A stretch of DNA of 64,000 bases from an uncultured Desulfosarcina sp. (GTDB lineage: Bacteria > Desulfobacterota > Desulfobacteria > Desulfobacterales > Desulfosarcinaceae): assembly GCF_963668215.1 (NCBI RefSeq), contig NZ_OY764190.1, positions 2,604,001 to 2,668,000 on the forward strand, in the 5' to 3' direction. This document shows, one piece after another, positions 34,770 to 43,843 of the stretch (position 1 is the first letter of the stretch; each line of letters opens with the position of its first letter). Both the position numbers and the translations under genes were made by a program. The notes beneath the pieces are model-generated. The model was not told the DNA's origin, made no database searches, and saw nothing but the letters and a program-made list of their open reading frames with translations.

Positions 34770-37145
34770 ATGGTGAACCTGTCCCGCCGATTTGCGGATC
34801 TGCGCATCCGCTACAAGCTGCTGATCAGCTACTCCCTGGTGCTGCTGCTCAGTCTGACCATTGGCAGCGGGATCATTTTTTTCTTCGTCAAGCAGGCCAT
34901 CCAGACCAATATCGAGAGCGAGCTGACGAACATCACCCAGACCATTTTGAACATGGTCCGCACGTCGGCCAGCGTTTCCATTAAAAACCACCTGCGCGCC
35001 GTTGCCGAAAAAAATCGTGAGATCGCCCTGCATTTCTACAACAAGGCCCTGGCCGGAGAGATCAGTATGGAGGCGGCCCAGCAGCAGACCCGGGAGGTGA
35101 TGCTGAGCCAGACCATCGGCAAGACCGGCTACATCTACTGCATTGACAGCCAGGGCATCATCCTGATTCACCCGGAAAAAGCCCTGATCCGCGTCGATCT
35201 TTCCGAACACGCCTTCATTGCCGAACAGAAGGTCCGCAAGGTCGGCTACCTGGAATACAACTGGAAAAATCCGGGTGAAACCCAACCCCGGCCCAAGGCC
35301 CTTTACATGACTTACTTCGAGCCCTGGGACTGGATCGTTTCGGTCACCTCCTACCGCAATGAATTCCGCGAACTGGTAAACGTGGATGATTTTCGTGACA
35401 GCATTCTTTCCATCGTTTTCGGGCAGACCGGTTATTCCTACGTGCTAAACTTGGATGGTAACATTATTGTGCACCCCTCTCTGGTGGGTAACTATTACGA
35501 AGCCGTCGATGTCAGGGGAAAACAGTTCATCCAGGAGATGTGCAGTCGTAAGAACGGCAAGATCATCTATTCCTGGGCGGCACCGGGAGAGCCGGAAGCG
35601 CGGGAAAAACTGGTGATCTTCAACTATATTCCCGAATACCAGTGGATTGTGGCCTCTTCCAGTTTTCTGGAGGAGTTCTATGCGCCGCTAAAGACCATCG
35701 GACATTTGATCCTTGCCACGGTGGTGATTTCGTTCATCCTTGTTTTGCCGCTTACTTTCCGCATCAGTTCGTCTATTACCAATCCCCTGCGGGAGCTGAT
35801 GGACCGGTTCGCTTCGGGTGCCAGAGGAGATATATCGGTGCGCATGGAGCGCAACAGCCGGGACGAGGTGGGCACCTTGGCCCGCTATTTCAATACCTTC
35901 ATGGAACGTTTGGAGGCCTATAGCGAAAGCCTTACAACGGAAATTGCCGACCGTAAAAAAGCCGAGGCCGCCATCCGCAAAAGCGAGGCCAAGTACCGCG
36001 AACTGGTGGAAAACGCCAACAGCATCATCCTGCGCATGACTCCAGAAGGAAAGATCACTTTTTTCAATGAGTTCGCCCAGCGGTTTTTTGGATTCACCGA
36101 AAAGGAAATTCTGGGAAGATCGGCCATCGGAACCATCGTGCCCGAGGAGACCCCCGGCGGCATTCGCATGATGGTGGCGCCTTCCAACCCGCGCGGGGAT
36201 CGTGAATCGGCCAACATGTTGTGCGACGGCAAGCGGGTGTGGATTGCCTGGACCAGCCGGGCCACTTACGATCAAAGCGGGGTGCCCAAGGAGTACCTGT
36301 GCATCGGAACCGACGTCACCGAGTCGCGCAAGATGGAAACCATGATGGTTCAAACGGAGAAGATGATGAGCGTCGGCGGGTTGGCCGCCGGTATGGCCCA
36401 TGAGATCAACAACCCGCTGGGCGGCATGCTGCAAAGCCTCCAGAACGTAATCCGGCGCGTGTCTCCGGGGTTGCCCGCCAACGAAGCCGAGGCCGAAGCC
36501 TGCGGCACCCGCCTGGAAACCATCCGTTGTTACCTGGAAAAAAGGGAAATCCCCCGCTTCCTGGATAATATCCGCGTCTCCGGCGAACGGGCTTCCCATA
36601 TCGTCGAAAACATGCTCAGTTTCAGCCGGCGTAGCGAATCGAAGAAAGTGCCGGTGGATCTTTCCGGATTGCTGGACAAGGCCGTTGAACTGGCGGCCCA
36701 CGACTATGACCTGAAAAAGAAATTCGACTTCCGCCATATCCGCATCCAGCGCCGCTACGATGCGGACATGCCGCAGGTTCCCTGTGCGGCCACCGAGATC
36801 GAACAGGTGGTGCTCAACCTGCTGCGCAATGCCGCCCAGGCCATGCGAGAAGGCGAAAAATCGGTGCCGTCGCCCTGCATTACCCTGCATGTGAGAAAGG
36901 AATCGGAGTTCGCCGTCATTGAAATTGCGGACAACGGCCCCGGTATGGACGAGGCCCGGATCAAGCGAATTTTCGAGCCGTTTTATACCACCAAAGAGGT
37001 AGGGGTGGGCACCGGACTGGGGCTTTCGGTCTCCTATTTTATCGTTACCAATAACCATGGCGGTACCATGACAGCCGAATCGACGCCGGGCGAGGGTGCC
37101 AGTTTCATCATTCGACTGCCGCTGGAGGAGACGATTGCCGGGTGA
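34770..37145 (+). CDS. Membrane sensor histidine kinase (Cache-HAMP-PAS-HisKA-HATPase)
   Basis: A 791-residue kinase. TM1 is near 17-40, a periplasmic region (about 41-308) holds two similar Cache-like units (KTGYIYCIDSQGIILIHPE and QTGYSYVLNLDGNIIVHPS), and TM2 is near 309-331. HAMP (to about 385), PAS (about 407-525), HisKA with H544 in GMAHEINNP, and HATPase (DNGPGMDEARIKRIFEPF, GTGLGLS) follow. The ATG at 34770 has GGGAGACGG just before it and places TM1 at the N-terminus, unlike an upstream in-frame ATG. The response regulator follows after 16 bases. Cache domains often bind small organic acids, which would fit the downstream acid-uptake genes (inference). Confidence 0.94.
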   Translation: MVNLSRRFADLRIRYKLLISYSLVLLLSLTIGSGIIFFFVKQAIQTNIESELTNITQTILNMVRTSASVSIKNHLRAVAEKNREIALHFYNKALAGEISMEAAQQQTREVMLSQTIGKTGYIYCIDSQGIILIHPEKALIRVDLSEHAFIAEQKVRKVGYLEYNWKNPGETQPRPKALYMTYFEPWDWIVSVTSYRNEFRELVNVDDFRDSILSIVFGQTGYSYVLNLDGNIIVHPSLVGNYYEAVDVRGKQFIQEMCSRKNGKIIYSWAAPGEPEAREKLVIFNYIPEYQWIVASSSFLEEFYAPLKTIGHLILATVVISFILVLPLTFRISSSITNPLRELMDRFASGARGDISVRMERNSRDEVGTLARYFNTFMERLEAYSESLTTEIADRKKAEAAIRKSEAKYRELVENANSIILRMTPEGKITFFNEFAQRFFGFTEKEILGRSAIGTIVPEETPGGIRMMVAPSNPRGDRESANMLCDGKRVWIAWTSRATYDQSGVPKEYLCIGTDVTESRKMETMMVQTEKMMSVGGLAAGMAHEINNPLGGMLQSLQNVIRRVSPGLPANEAEAEACGTRLETIRCYLEKREIPRFLDNIRVSGERASHIVENMLSFSRRSESKKVPVDLSGLLDKAVELAAHDYDLKKKFDFRHIRIQRRYDADMPQVPCAATEIEQVVLNLLRNAAQAMREGEKSVPSPCITLHVRKESEFAVIEIADNGPGMDEARIKRIFEPFYTTKEVGVGTGLGLSVSYFIVTNNHGGTMTAESTPGEGASFIIRLPLEETIAG

Positions 37146-37161
37146 TCAATATAAAAAGCCA

Positions 37162-39069
37162 ATGAACACTACGCCGCCACCCAACAATAAACGCGTCCTG
37201 ATTATCGACGATGAAGATATCATCCGGGACAGCGTTGCCACCTACCTTGGCGACAGCGGTTTTACCGTGCACCAGGCAGGAGACGGCCGGGAAGGGCTGC
37301 AACGATTTCAAGAGATCCGGCCCGATGTGGTCCTGCTGGACCTGCGCATGCCGCGCATGGACGGTCTCGATGTGCTGGAAGCCATTTCCGGGGAACTGGA
37401 CCAGGTCCCCGTGATCGTGGTGACCGGCGCCGGCGTTCTTCAGGACGCCGTGGCCGCCCTGCGCCTGGGGGCTTTCGATTTTGTCACCAAGCCCATTGTG
37501 GACATGGCGGTTCTCGAACATGCGGTGCTGCGGGCCTTGGAGCGCAACCGCCTCAAAGAGGAAAATCGACGCTACCAGGCGCACTTGGAAGATGAAATCC
37601 GCATTCGTACCCGGGACCTTCATCGCCGCACCGAGGAACTGGAGGCGGCCAATGCGGAGCTGCAGACCGAAATTGGAATTCGCGAAAAAACCGCCACGGC
37701 ATTGAAGCAGAGCGAATCGCGTCTGGCCGAGATGGTCTCCATTTTCCAGGGGTTCATCTACACCTGCGATGCGAATTTCCGTCTGGAATTCGTCAACCGG
37801 ACCCTGGCCCGCCACGTGGGGGACGATGTGATCGGCAAGCTTTGCCATAGGGCGCTTTACCGGCTGAAGCAGCCCTGTCCGTGGTGCCGCTATACAGACG
37901 TCTTAAAAGGCGAGTCGGCCCATACCGAATTTTTCAACGAGCGGGACGGACGATGGTACGATGCCGTTCAGGCCCCGGTTTTCGACGGCCAGGGGCAGGT
38001 CCGCAACCTTCAGGCGGTTGTCCTGGACATCACCGAACGCAAGACCACCGAAGATTGGCTGCGGCAGCGCGAGGCGCAGCTATCCAAAAAAATTAGGCGG
38101 CTGAAGTCCAACCTGCGCACGGCCAGCCGGTTCGGTCGCATCATCGGAAAAAGCCGCCCCATGCAGGAGGTTTACGAAAACATCCTTAAAGCGGCCGAAT
38201 CCAATGCCCATGTGATCATCTACGGCGAATCGGGAACAGGCAAGGAACTGGTGGCCAGGACCATTCACGACCTCAGCGATCGTGGCAGCAAAAAGTTTGT
38301 GACCGTCCACTGCGGCGCCATTCCGGACACCTTGATCGAAAGCGAATTTTTTGGATACCGGAAAGGCGCCTTTACCGGTGCGGATCAGGATAAGCCCGGC
38401 TATCTGGACGCCGCCGATGGCGGCACCCTGTTCATGGATGAAGTGGGCGAGCTGAACCTGACCATGCAGGTCAAGCTGCTGCGGGCCATCGAAGGCGGAG
38501 GCTATACGCCCATCGGCAGCAGGGCGGTCAGGCAGGCGGATCTTCGCATCGTTGCGGCTACCAACCGCAACCTGCGTGCCAGTCTGGATGCCGGGCGTTT
38601 CCGCAAGGACTTTTATTACCGTATCCATATCCTGCCTATCTATTTGCCGCCCCTGAAATCCAGAAAAGAGGACATCCCTTTGCTGGTGAATCATTTCGTC
38701 AACGATTTTCCCCATGGCGACAAGCTTCCCGTTATACCTCAACGCGTCATCGCGGCCATGCAGGAGTACGATTGGCCCGGCAATGTCCGTGAACTGCAAA
38801 ACACCGTTCATCGCTATATCACGTTAGGAAAGATCGATTTTCTGGATCTTCCGGCAGACGAAGCCGAAGCACCGACACTTTCAGACAGCCTCGCCGCCTT
38901 CCAACCGGACGGCGTCAACCAGCCCCTGAGCGAAGCCGTGCGTACTTTTGAAAAAGGCTATATCCTGCACCTGCTCAACGAAAACCAATGGCACCGTTCC
39001 CGGGTAGCCCGTTTGTTGGGCGTTGACCGTCGAACGCTGTTCCGCAAAATGAAGACCCTCGGGCTATAA
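37162..39069 (+). CDS. Sigma54-dependent response regulator (REC-PAS-AAA-Fis)
   Basis: A 635-residue activator. The receiver has phospho-acceptor D60. A coiled linker (about 128-185) leads to a PAS domain (about 190-300) with a cysteine cluster GKLCHRALYRLKQPCPWC. The AAA+ sigma54 domain starts at about 323, with Walker A GESGTGKE near 354 and an intact RKGAFTGA loop near 401. A Fis-type helix-turn-helix closes the protein (about 609-634). The ATG at 37162 begins the receiver cleanly; an upstream in-frame ATG lies within the kinase gene. It would act on the GGGACA dyads and -24/-12 promoter just downstream. Confidence 0.94.
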   Translation: MNTTPPPNNKRVLIIDDEDIIRDSVATYLGDSGFTVHQAGDGREGLQRFQEIRPDVVLLDLRMPRMDGLDVLEAISGELDQVPVIVVTGAGVLQDAVAALRLGAFDFVTKPIVDMAVLEHAVLRALERNRLKEENRRYQAHLEDEIRIRTRDLHRRTEELEAANAELQTEIGIREKTATALKQSESRLAEMVSIFQGFIYTCDANFRLEFVNRTLARHVGDDVIGKLCHRALYRLKQPCPWCRYTDVLKGESAHTEFFNERDGRWYDAVQAPVFDGQGQVRNLQAVVLDITERKTTEDWLRQREAQLSKKIRRLKSNLRTASRFGRIIGKSRPMQEVYENILKAAESNAHVIIYGESGTGKELVARTIHDLSDRGSKKFVTVHCGAIPDTLIESEFFGYRKGAFTGADQDKPGYLDAADGGTLFMDEVGELNLTMQVKLLRAIEGGGYTPIGSRAVRQADLRIVAATNRNLRASLDAGRFRKDFYYRIHILPIYLPPLKSRKEDIPLLVNHFVNDFPHGDKLPVIPQRVIAAMQEYDWPGNVRELQNTVHRYITLGKIDFLDLPADEAEAPTLSDSLAAFQPDGVNQPLSEAVRTFEKGYILHLLNENQWHRSRVARLLGVDRRTLFRKMKTLGL

Positions 39070-39080
39070 TCATCCCCAAT

Positions 39081-39098
39081 TGGGACAATAATATCCCA
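39081..39098. promoter_or_regulatory. GGGACA dyad 1, predicted activator site
   Basis: TGGGACAATAATATCCCA is an inverted repeat (GGGAtA/TGTCCC type with one mismatch) 12 bases after the response-regulator stop and about 160 bases upstream of the -24/-12 promoter. Confidence 0.65.
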
Positions 39099-39150
39099 TT
39101 CTTTTTATTTTCTATTAAAACAAATTATTACGAGTTCTTTTCTTACTTGC

Positions 39151-39168
39151 CGGGACAATAATGTCCCA
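39151..39168. promoter_or_regulatory. GGGACA dyad 2, predicted activator site
   Basis: CGGGACAATAATGTCCCA has perfect GGGACA/TGTCCC arms around ATAA. It is 70 bases from dyad 1, with the same centre, and about 90 bases upstream of the -24/-12 promoter. The pair has the layout of enhancer sites for a sigma54 activator. Confidence 0.7.
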
Positions 39169-39255
39169 AAAAATTCCGAAGATTATTCATTAAAAAAAAG
39201 ATGATCAGATATTTAAACCGTTGATATTGCACTGCTTGCCGTTGGCCGCGGTCGC

Positions 39256-39271
39256 TGGCACAGCGCTTGCT
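39256..39271 (+). promoter_or_regulatory. Sigma54 (-24/-12) promoter of satP-prpE
   Basis: TGGCAC, five bases, TTGCT matches the sigma54 consensus (TGGCAC-N5-TTGCW). It lies 60 bases upstream of the permease start. Confidence 0.85.
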
Positions 39272-39330
39272 CAATAGGGCACCATTGTTGAACTGCAAAT
39301 TCATTCACCCCAACTCCCCAGGAGGTTTCC

Positions 39331-39936
39331 ATGTCAGCACCCGGTCAAGGCAATCCAGCAGTCGTCGGTTTGGCAGGTTTCGGTTTAACCACACTCATTC
39401 TCCAAATTCACAATCTCGGACTGTGCGGCATCGGCCCCGTGCTGGCCCTGGCGTTGGCTTTCGGTGGCACCGCCCAACTGATCGCCGGATTTCAGGAGTT
39501 CAAATGCGGCAACAATTTCGGATACAGCGCTTTTGTCTCCTACGGTTCTTTCTGGATCGCCCTGGGTATCATCTGGATGCTGAATCACTATAAGATTTAT
39601 ACCCTCAACCATACGGATGTCGGGTTCTTCCTGGTCGTCTGGACCCTTTACACCGCCATTATGTGGGTAGGCGCCATGCGGGTTCACGGTGCCATGGCCA
39701 CTACCTTCACGTTGCTTCTGCTTGGCTTTATCGGTTTGGATCTGGCCCATTTCGGGTTTCCCGGACTGACCAAACCCACTGCGGTCATTTTAATTTTCTG
39801 CGCCCTGATGGCCTGGTACATGATGGCCGCCGCCATATATGCCCAGGTGTTCGGCAAAGAGATTCTACCTCTGGGAAAACCATGGATTTCTCCAGATCCC
39901 GAACCGGTTGGCAAACTGGCCGGAGAGTCGGCCTGA
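39331..39936 (+). CDS. satP: SatP/YaaH-family acetate (short-chain acid) permease
   Basis: A 201-residue, six-helix membrane protein of the AceTr (GPR1/FUN34/YaaH) family. The signature NPAVVGLAGFGLTT at residues 8-21 corresponds to the conserved NPxPLGL motif, and FKCGNNFGYSAFVSYGSFWIA is typical. It imports acetate and related monocarboxylates. AGGAGG precedes the ATG. It is the first gene behind the sigma54 promoter and upstream of an acyl-CoA synthetase gene. Confidence 0.92.
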   Translation: MSAPGQGNPAVVGLAGFGLTTLILQIHNLGLCGIGPVLALALAFGGTAQLIAGFQEFKCGNNFGYSAFVSYGSFWIALGIIWMLNHYKIYTLNHTDVGFFLVVWTLYTAIMWVGAMRVHGAMATTFTLLLLGFIGLDLAHFGFPGLTKPTAVILIFCALMAWYMMAAAIYAQVFGKEILPLGKPWISPDPEPVGKLAGESA

Positions 39937-39986
39937 TTCAGCATCGATCCACGGCTTTTGTCGGTAATCCAAGATTCGATACCCCC

Positions 39987-40054
39987 TGATCCACAGCAGG
40001 CCCACCTCTCCTTGTCCGAAGCATGACCCCCGCTCCGGACAAGGCTGTGGATCA
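39987..40054 (+). promoter_or_regulatory. Two-tier hairpin between permease and acyl-CoA synthetase genes
   Basis: The perfect outer arms TGATCCACAG and CTGTGGATCA enclose the perfect inner arms CCTTGTCCG and CGGACAAGG. The structure lies 51 bases after the permease stop, followed only by CTTTTG. It may tune expression between the two genes or protect message ends. Confidence 0.6.
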
Positions 40055-40104
40055 CTTTTGCGACAACAACCATCGTACCCATCACCACAGGAAAGGATAA
40101 CCCC

Positions 40105-42009
40105 ATGACCAATGCATACGAGGCGGCCTATGAAGAATCGATTCGTGACCCCGAGGCCTTCTGGGGAAAAGCGGCCGAGGACTGCCACTGGTACAAACGC
40201 TGGGATAAAGTTCTGGACGACAGCAATAAACCGTTTTACCGCTGGTTTGCCGGCGGGGTGCTGAACACCTGCTACAATGCGCTGGACTTTCATGTCGAAA
40301 ACGGTCGCGCCGATCAGGCGGCCCTGATCTACGACAGCCCGGTCACCGATACCATCAAGACCTATACGTACCGGGAGCTTCGGGATGAAACCGCCAAGTT
40401 TGCCGGCGTCCTGGCCGGCCAGGGTGTGGCCAAAGGCGACCGGGTGCTTATCTACATGCCCATGATCGCCGAAGCGGCCATCGCCATGCTGGCCTGTGCC
40501 CGTATCGGTGCCATCCACTCCGTGGTGTTCGGCGGTTTTGCGGCCAAGGAACTGGCCACGCGCATCAACGATGCCAAGCCCAAGGCCATCGTGTCGGCCT
40601 CCTGCGGCATCGAAGTCAAAAAGGTGATCCAGTACAAACCGCTGCTGGACGCAGCCATCGACATGGCCGAGCATAAGCCCGAGTTCTGCGTGATCCTCCA
40701 GCGGCCCATGGCAAAAGCGGAAATGATCGTCGGCCGGGATATCGACTGGACCGAGGCCATGGTTTCCGCAAAGCCGGCCGACTGCGTTCCCGTTGCCGCC
40801 ACCGACCCCCTGTACATCCTCTACACCTCGGGTACCACCGGTCAACCCAAGGGCGTGGTGCGGGACAACGGCGGCCATCTGGTGGCCCTGAAGTGGACCA
40901 TGAAGGCGATCTACGATATCGATGCCGGCGACGTATTCTGGGCCGCTTCGGACGTGGGCTGGGTGGTCGGTCACTCCTATATTGTTTATGCGCCGCTGTT
41001 TAAAGGCGCCACGACCATCCTCTTCGAAGGCAAACCCGTGGGCACGCCCGATGCCGGGGTGTTCTGGCGGGTGATCTCCCAACACAATGTCAAATCCCAG
41101 TTCACGGCGCCCACCGCCTTCCGTGCCATTAAACGGGATGATCCCAAGGGCGAATTGATCAAGAAATACGACCTGTCCAATTTCAAGATTCTCTTCCTTG
41201 CCGGTGAGCGTTCCGATCCGGACACGATCCAGTGGTCGGAGAACAACCTCAAGGTTCCCGTCATCGACCACTGGTGGCAGACCGAAACCGGATGGGCTAT
41301 CGCCGCCAACTGCATGGGGCTGCATCAGTATCCGGTCAAGTACGGTTCGCCTACCAAGGCGGTTCCCGGATGGAACCTGCAGGTGGTGGATGCCAACAAT
41401 CAGCAGGTTGCGCCGGGCGAAATCGGCGCCCTGGTGGTGAAACTGCCCCTGCCTCCGGGGACCCTGCCCACCTTGTACAAAAACGATGACCGTTTTGTTG
41501 AAGCCTACCTGGATGAATTTCCGGGATATTACAAAACCGCCGACGCCGGCTATATCGACGAAGAGGGCTATGCCTACGTCATGGCCCGCACCGACGACAT
41601 CATCAATGTCGCTGGCCACCGCCTCTCTACCGGCGCCATGGAGGAGGTGTTGGCCGACCATCCGGACGTAGCCGAGTGCGCCGTGCTGGGTGTGGAGGAC
41701 AAACTCAAGGGTCAGATTCCAATCGGTTTTCTGGTGCTCAATGCCGGGGTGGATCGGCCTGCGGAAGAGATCCAGAAGGAAGTGGTCCAGATGGTGCGCG
41801 ACCGCATCGGTCCGGTGGCCGCATTCAAGACCGCCACTGTGGTCAATCGGCTGCCCAAAACCCGGTCGGGAAAGATCCTGAGGGGCACCATCCAGAAAAT
41901 TGCCGACAACAAGGAATACAAGGTCCCGGCCACCATTGACGACCCGGCCATTCTCGGGGAAATGGAAGCGGCGCTGAAAGGCATCGGCTACGGAACGGCT
42001 CGCCAGTAG
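40105..42009 (+). CDS. prpE: Acyl-CoA synthetase, PrpE (propionyl-CoA synthetase) type
   Basis: A 634-residue AMP-forming synthetase. The P-loop-like YILYTSGTTGQPKGVVRDNGGH matches PrpE/ACSS3 proteins, whereas acetyl-CoA synthetases usually read TSGSTGKPKGV. Other motifs are VGWVVGHSYIVYAPL, WWQTETGWAIA and the C-terminal K590 in RSGKILRG, a lysine often acetylated in this family. It activates propionate, and probably acetate, with ATP and CoA. AGGAAAGGATAA precedes the ATG. With SatP it forms an uptake-activation pair that would feed propionyl-CoA to the methylmalonyl-CoA genes. Confidence 0.88.
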   Translation: MTNAYEAAYEESIRDPEAFWGKAAEDCHWYKRWDKVLDDSNKPFYRWFAGGVLNTCYNALDFHVENGRADQAALIYDSPVTDTIKTYTYRELRDETAKFAGVLAGQGVAKGDRVLIYMPMIAEAAIAMLACARIGAIHSVVFGGFAAKELATRINDAKPKAIVSASCGIEVKKVIQYKPLLDAAIDMAEHKPEFCVILQRPMAKAEMIVGRDIDWTEAMVSAKPADCVPVAATDPLYILYTSGTTGQPKGVVRDNGGHLVALKWTMKAIYDIDAGDVFWAASDVGWVVGHSYIVYAPLFKGATTILFEGKPVGTPDAGVFWRVISQHNVKSQFTAPTAFRAIKRDDPKGELIKKYDLSNFKILFLAGERSDPDTIQWSENNLKVPVIDHWWQTETGWAIAANCMGLHQYPVKYGSPTKAVPGWNLQVVDANNQQVAPGEIGALVVKLPLPPGTLPTLYKNDDRFVEAYLDEFPGYYKTADAGYIDEEGYAYVMARTDDIINVAGHRLSTGAMEEVLADHPDVAECAVLGVEDKLKGQIPIGFLVLNAGVDRPAEEIQKEVVQMVRDRIGPVAAFKTATVVNRLPKTRSGKILRGTIQKIADNKEYKVPATIDDPAILGEMEAALKGIGYGTARQ

Positions 42010-42034
42010 CCAATCCTCGCACCTTTAAAAAACG

Positions 42035-42071
42035 AAGCCTCCTTGTGGTTCAACACAAGGAGGCTTTTTTG
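42035..42071. terminator. Bidirectional rho-independent terminator
   Basis: AAGCCTCCTTGTG, loop GTTCAA, CACAAGGAGGCTT with a T run on the plus strand and TTCGTTTTTT on the minus strand. It serves prpE and the convergent small gene. Confidence 0.9.
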
Positions 42072-42115
42072 TCTGCAGGGGTTATTGCGTTTTGCCGCGT
42101 TTTCTGAACGCCGTC

Positions 42116-42322
42116 TCAGTGGCTGCCGAGAAGTGGTGAAATCGATGCCTGGGCCAGCTTTGCTTCCGACCCGTCTGTCAACCGGTGTTCGATACCGCTG
42201 CCGCCAAGGATGAAGACACTCAATAATATCAGGGCAACGGCGGTCATTATGCCGCTTGGCGTAAAGAGCCGAACCATTTTTTCTTCGACCCATGTTGCGT
42301 CCGGTGCCAGAAGTGTTTTCAT
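42116..42322 (-). CDS. Small single-pass membrane protein, unknown
   Basis: A 68-residue protein starting MKTLLAPDATW. The ATG at 42322 is preceded by AGGAGGTGGGAT, which strongly supports this start over one farther upstream. One hydrophobic segment (about 27-44, IMTAVALILLSVFILGG) separates a short charged N-terminus from a polar tail. It ends shortly before the bidirectional terminator. No family was recognised. Confidence 0.7.
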   Translation of the reverse strand: MKTLLAPDATWVEEKMVRLFTPSGIMTAVALILLSVFILGGSGIEHRLTDGSEAKLAQASISPLLGSH

Positions 42323-42698
42323 ATCCCACCTCCTGTTTGAATCACTTTTCCCGATGGCGGTGACTTCGGGTAACGATTGCCGAACCAGCAGCCCTTTTTG
42401 AACCATAGTATAAATAATTCGACATTGAAACAATAATTTTTGAATGATATTTATAGAATAAATTAAATATACAACAACAATTGGTAGAATAATTTCAAAT
42501 GATTGTTGAACTGCTGCATTCACCCCACTCGGTGGCCACTAAATAATCGATAAACCAAAGCGGCCAAGAATTGACAGATAGTTACTAAAGGCAAGCCGCG
42601 CAACTTGTAATACGCGTCACCGTATCACGTCGGCCCGTGATGAATTCGCAAAATCAGCCCGATTTGCATTTCACCTTCCACCGCCAATGGAGGATGCC
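42323..42698. other. Intergenic region between divergent genes
   Basis: This stretch is AT-rich from about 42410 to 42500. A TATACT-like -10 for the minus-strand small gene may be present, but its -35 is poor. Nothing else was recognised. Confidence 0.4.
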
Positions 42699-43814
42699 AT
42701 GGCCTCAACAGCACCCCGCCGGTTCCAATCAATCCTGATCTTCCTGTTCGCAGCGTTTGTCTTGGTCCCCCGATTCGCAGCGGCGTCCGATCTAACGGTG
42801 TTCATCGAAAAACGGGAGGCGGTTTTCCATATCCGGGCGGTTTCCGCTTTCGATACGATATCCTTCGCCATCGAACCCCGCGCCGGATTTACCGAAAAAA
42901 TGGTGCGAATCTATGAAATGATCGGAGTCCGGCAGGAAGAGGGCGGGACTTTGGAAAAGGTAGGCGATTTTATGGGGCAGCAGGTTCGTACGGTTCGCAG
43001 CCTCCTGCCGTTTTGGAAGGATGAGGGGAAAAACAAGGAAACGGATGCGCAGTCATCTGAGGCCGACACATTGAACCGGCTGCTGGATGAAGCCGGTGCG
43101 CTGCTGTTCAGTCCAATGGAAGCACAGCTCGCCATCGCCAAAAGCGTTGATTTTGTGATCGATGCAGAAAGCCTGTTTTATTCTTTCGACGCACTACATT
43201 TCGGCAACGAACCACTGTTTCTGAAAAAAGATGTGTCCTATCGGTTTTCCGAGGAGAAAACGGCAACGCCCAAAGCCTCGGCCAGTTGGCGCGGGTTGAT
43301 TATCGCCGATGAAGACACGGATCCCGAAAAAGGCGCCGAGGCGGTTTCGGTTCTTTTTCCGGGGGCATTCGGATTCGATGCCGACACTGTCCAACCGAAA
43401 GATATCGAGAGCATATCGTCCGCGGATTTTATCCTGATCAGCGCCGAGGGCGGTGTCGACGGATTGCAGGTGAAGCATATGGTGCTGCGACCCCAGACCC
43501 TGTCCCGACTTAAACCCGAGCTGGTTTATCTGGACTGCAACTTATACGGGCTGAACCTCAATTTTATCAACCATTTCAAACAAGTCGGGGTGTCGGCCTA
43601 TGTCGCGCCCGTTTTCGGCCGGTGGACCGGCAAAGACTCGGCGCAGACCATGATCCGTTTTTTCCGCGCCATGCTCAACGGCGAAAATCCCTCCCGGTCG
43701 TTGTATCTGGCCAGAAAAACGCTTTACGATGCATCCATTTTGAATGGCGAAGATGTGTTGACGGCCATGAGGATTGCTTTTCCCTTCCGGTTGTATCAAT
43801 TTGGAAAACAATAA
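42699..43814 (+). CDS. Secreted CHAT-like (caspase-fold) domain protein
   Basis: About 371 residues with an N-terminal signal peptide (about 1-26, ending RFAAA-SD). The C-terminal part looks like the end of a CHAT peptidase domain: SRLKPELVYLDCNLYG (candidate catalytic Cys), VGVSAYVAPVFGRWTGKDSAQTMIRFFRAMLNG and SLYLARKTLYD. The position where CHAT proteins usually carry His-Gly reads LISAEGG, so the catalytic histidine may be absent. GGAGG precedes the second in-frame ATG (42699), which is preferred. The function is unknown; the fold assignment is tentative. Confidence 0.55.
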   Translation: MASTAPRRFQSILIFLFAAFVLVPRFAAASDLTVFIEKREAVFHIRAVSAFDTISFAIEPRAGFTEKMVRIYEMIGVRQEEGGTLEKVGDFMGQQVRTVRSLLPFWKDEGKNKETDAQSSEADTLNRLLDEAGALLFSPMEAQLAIAKSVDFVIDAESLFYSFDALHFGNEPLFLKKDVSYRFSEEKTATPKASASWRGLIIADEDTDPEKGAEAVSVLFPGAFGFDADTVQPKDIESISSADFILISAEGGVDGLQVKHMVLRPQTLSRLKPELVYLDCNLYGLNLNFINHFKQVGVSAYVAPVFGRWTGKDSAQTMIRFFRAMLNGENPSRSLYLARKTLYDASILNGEDVLTAMRIAFPFRLYQFGKQ

Positions 43815-43843
43815 ACAGTCTTTTCCAAAGGGACAATCTACCG

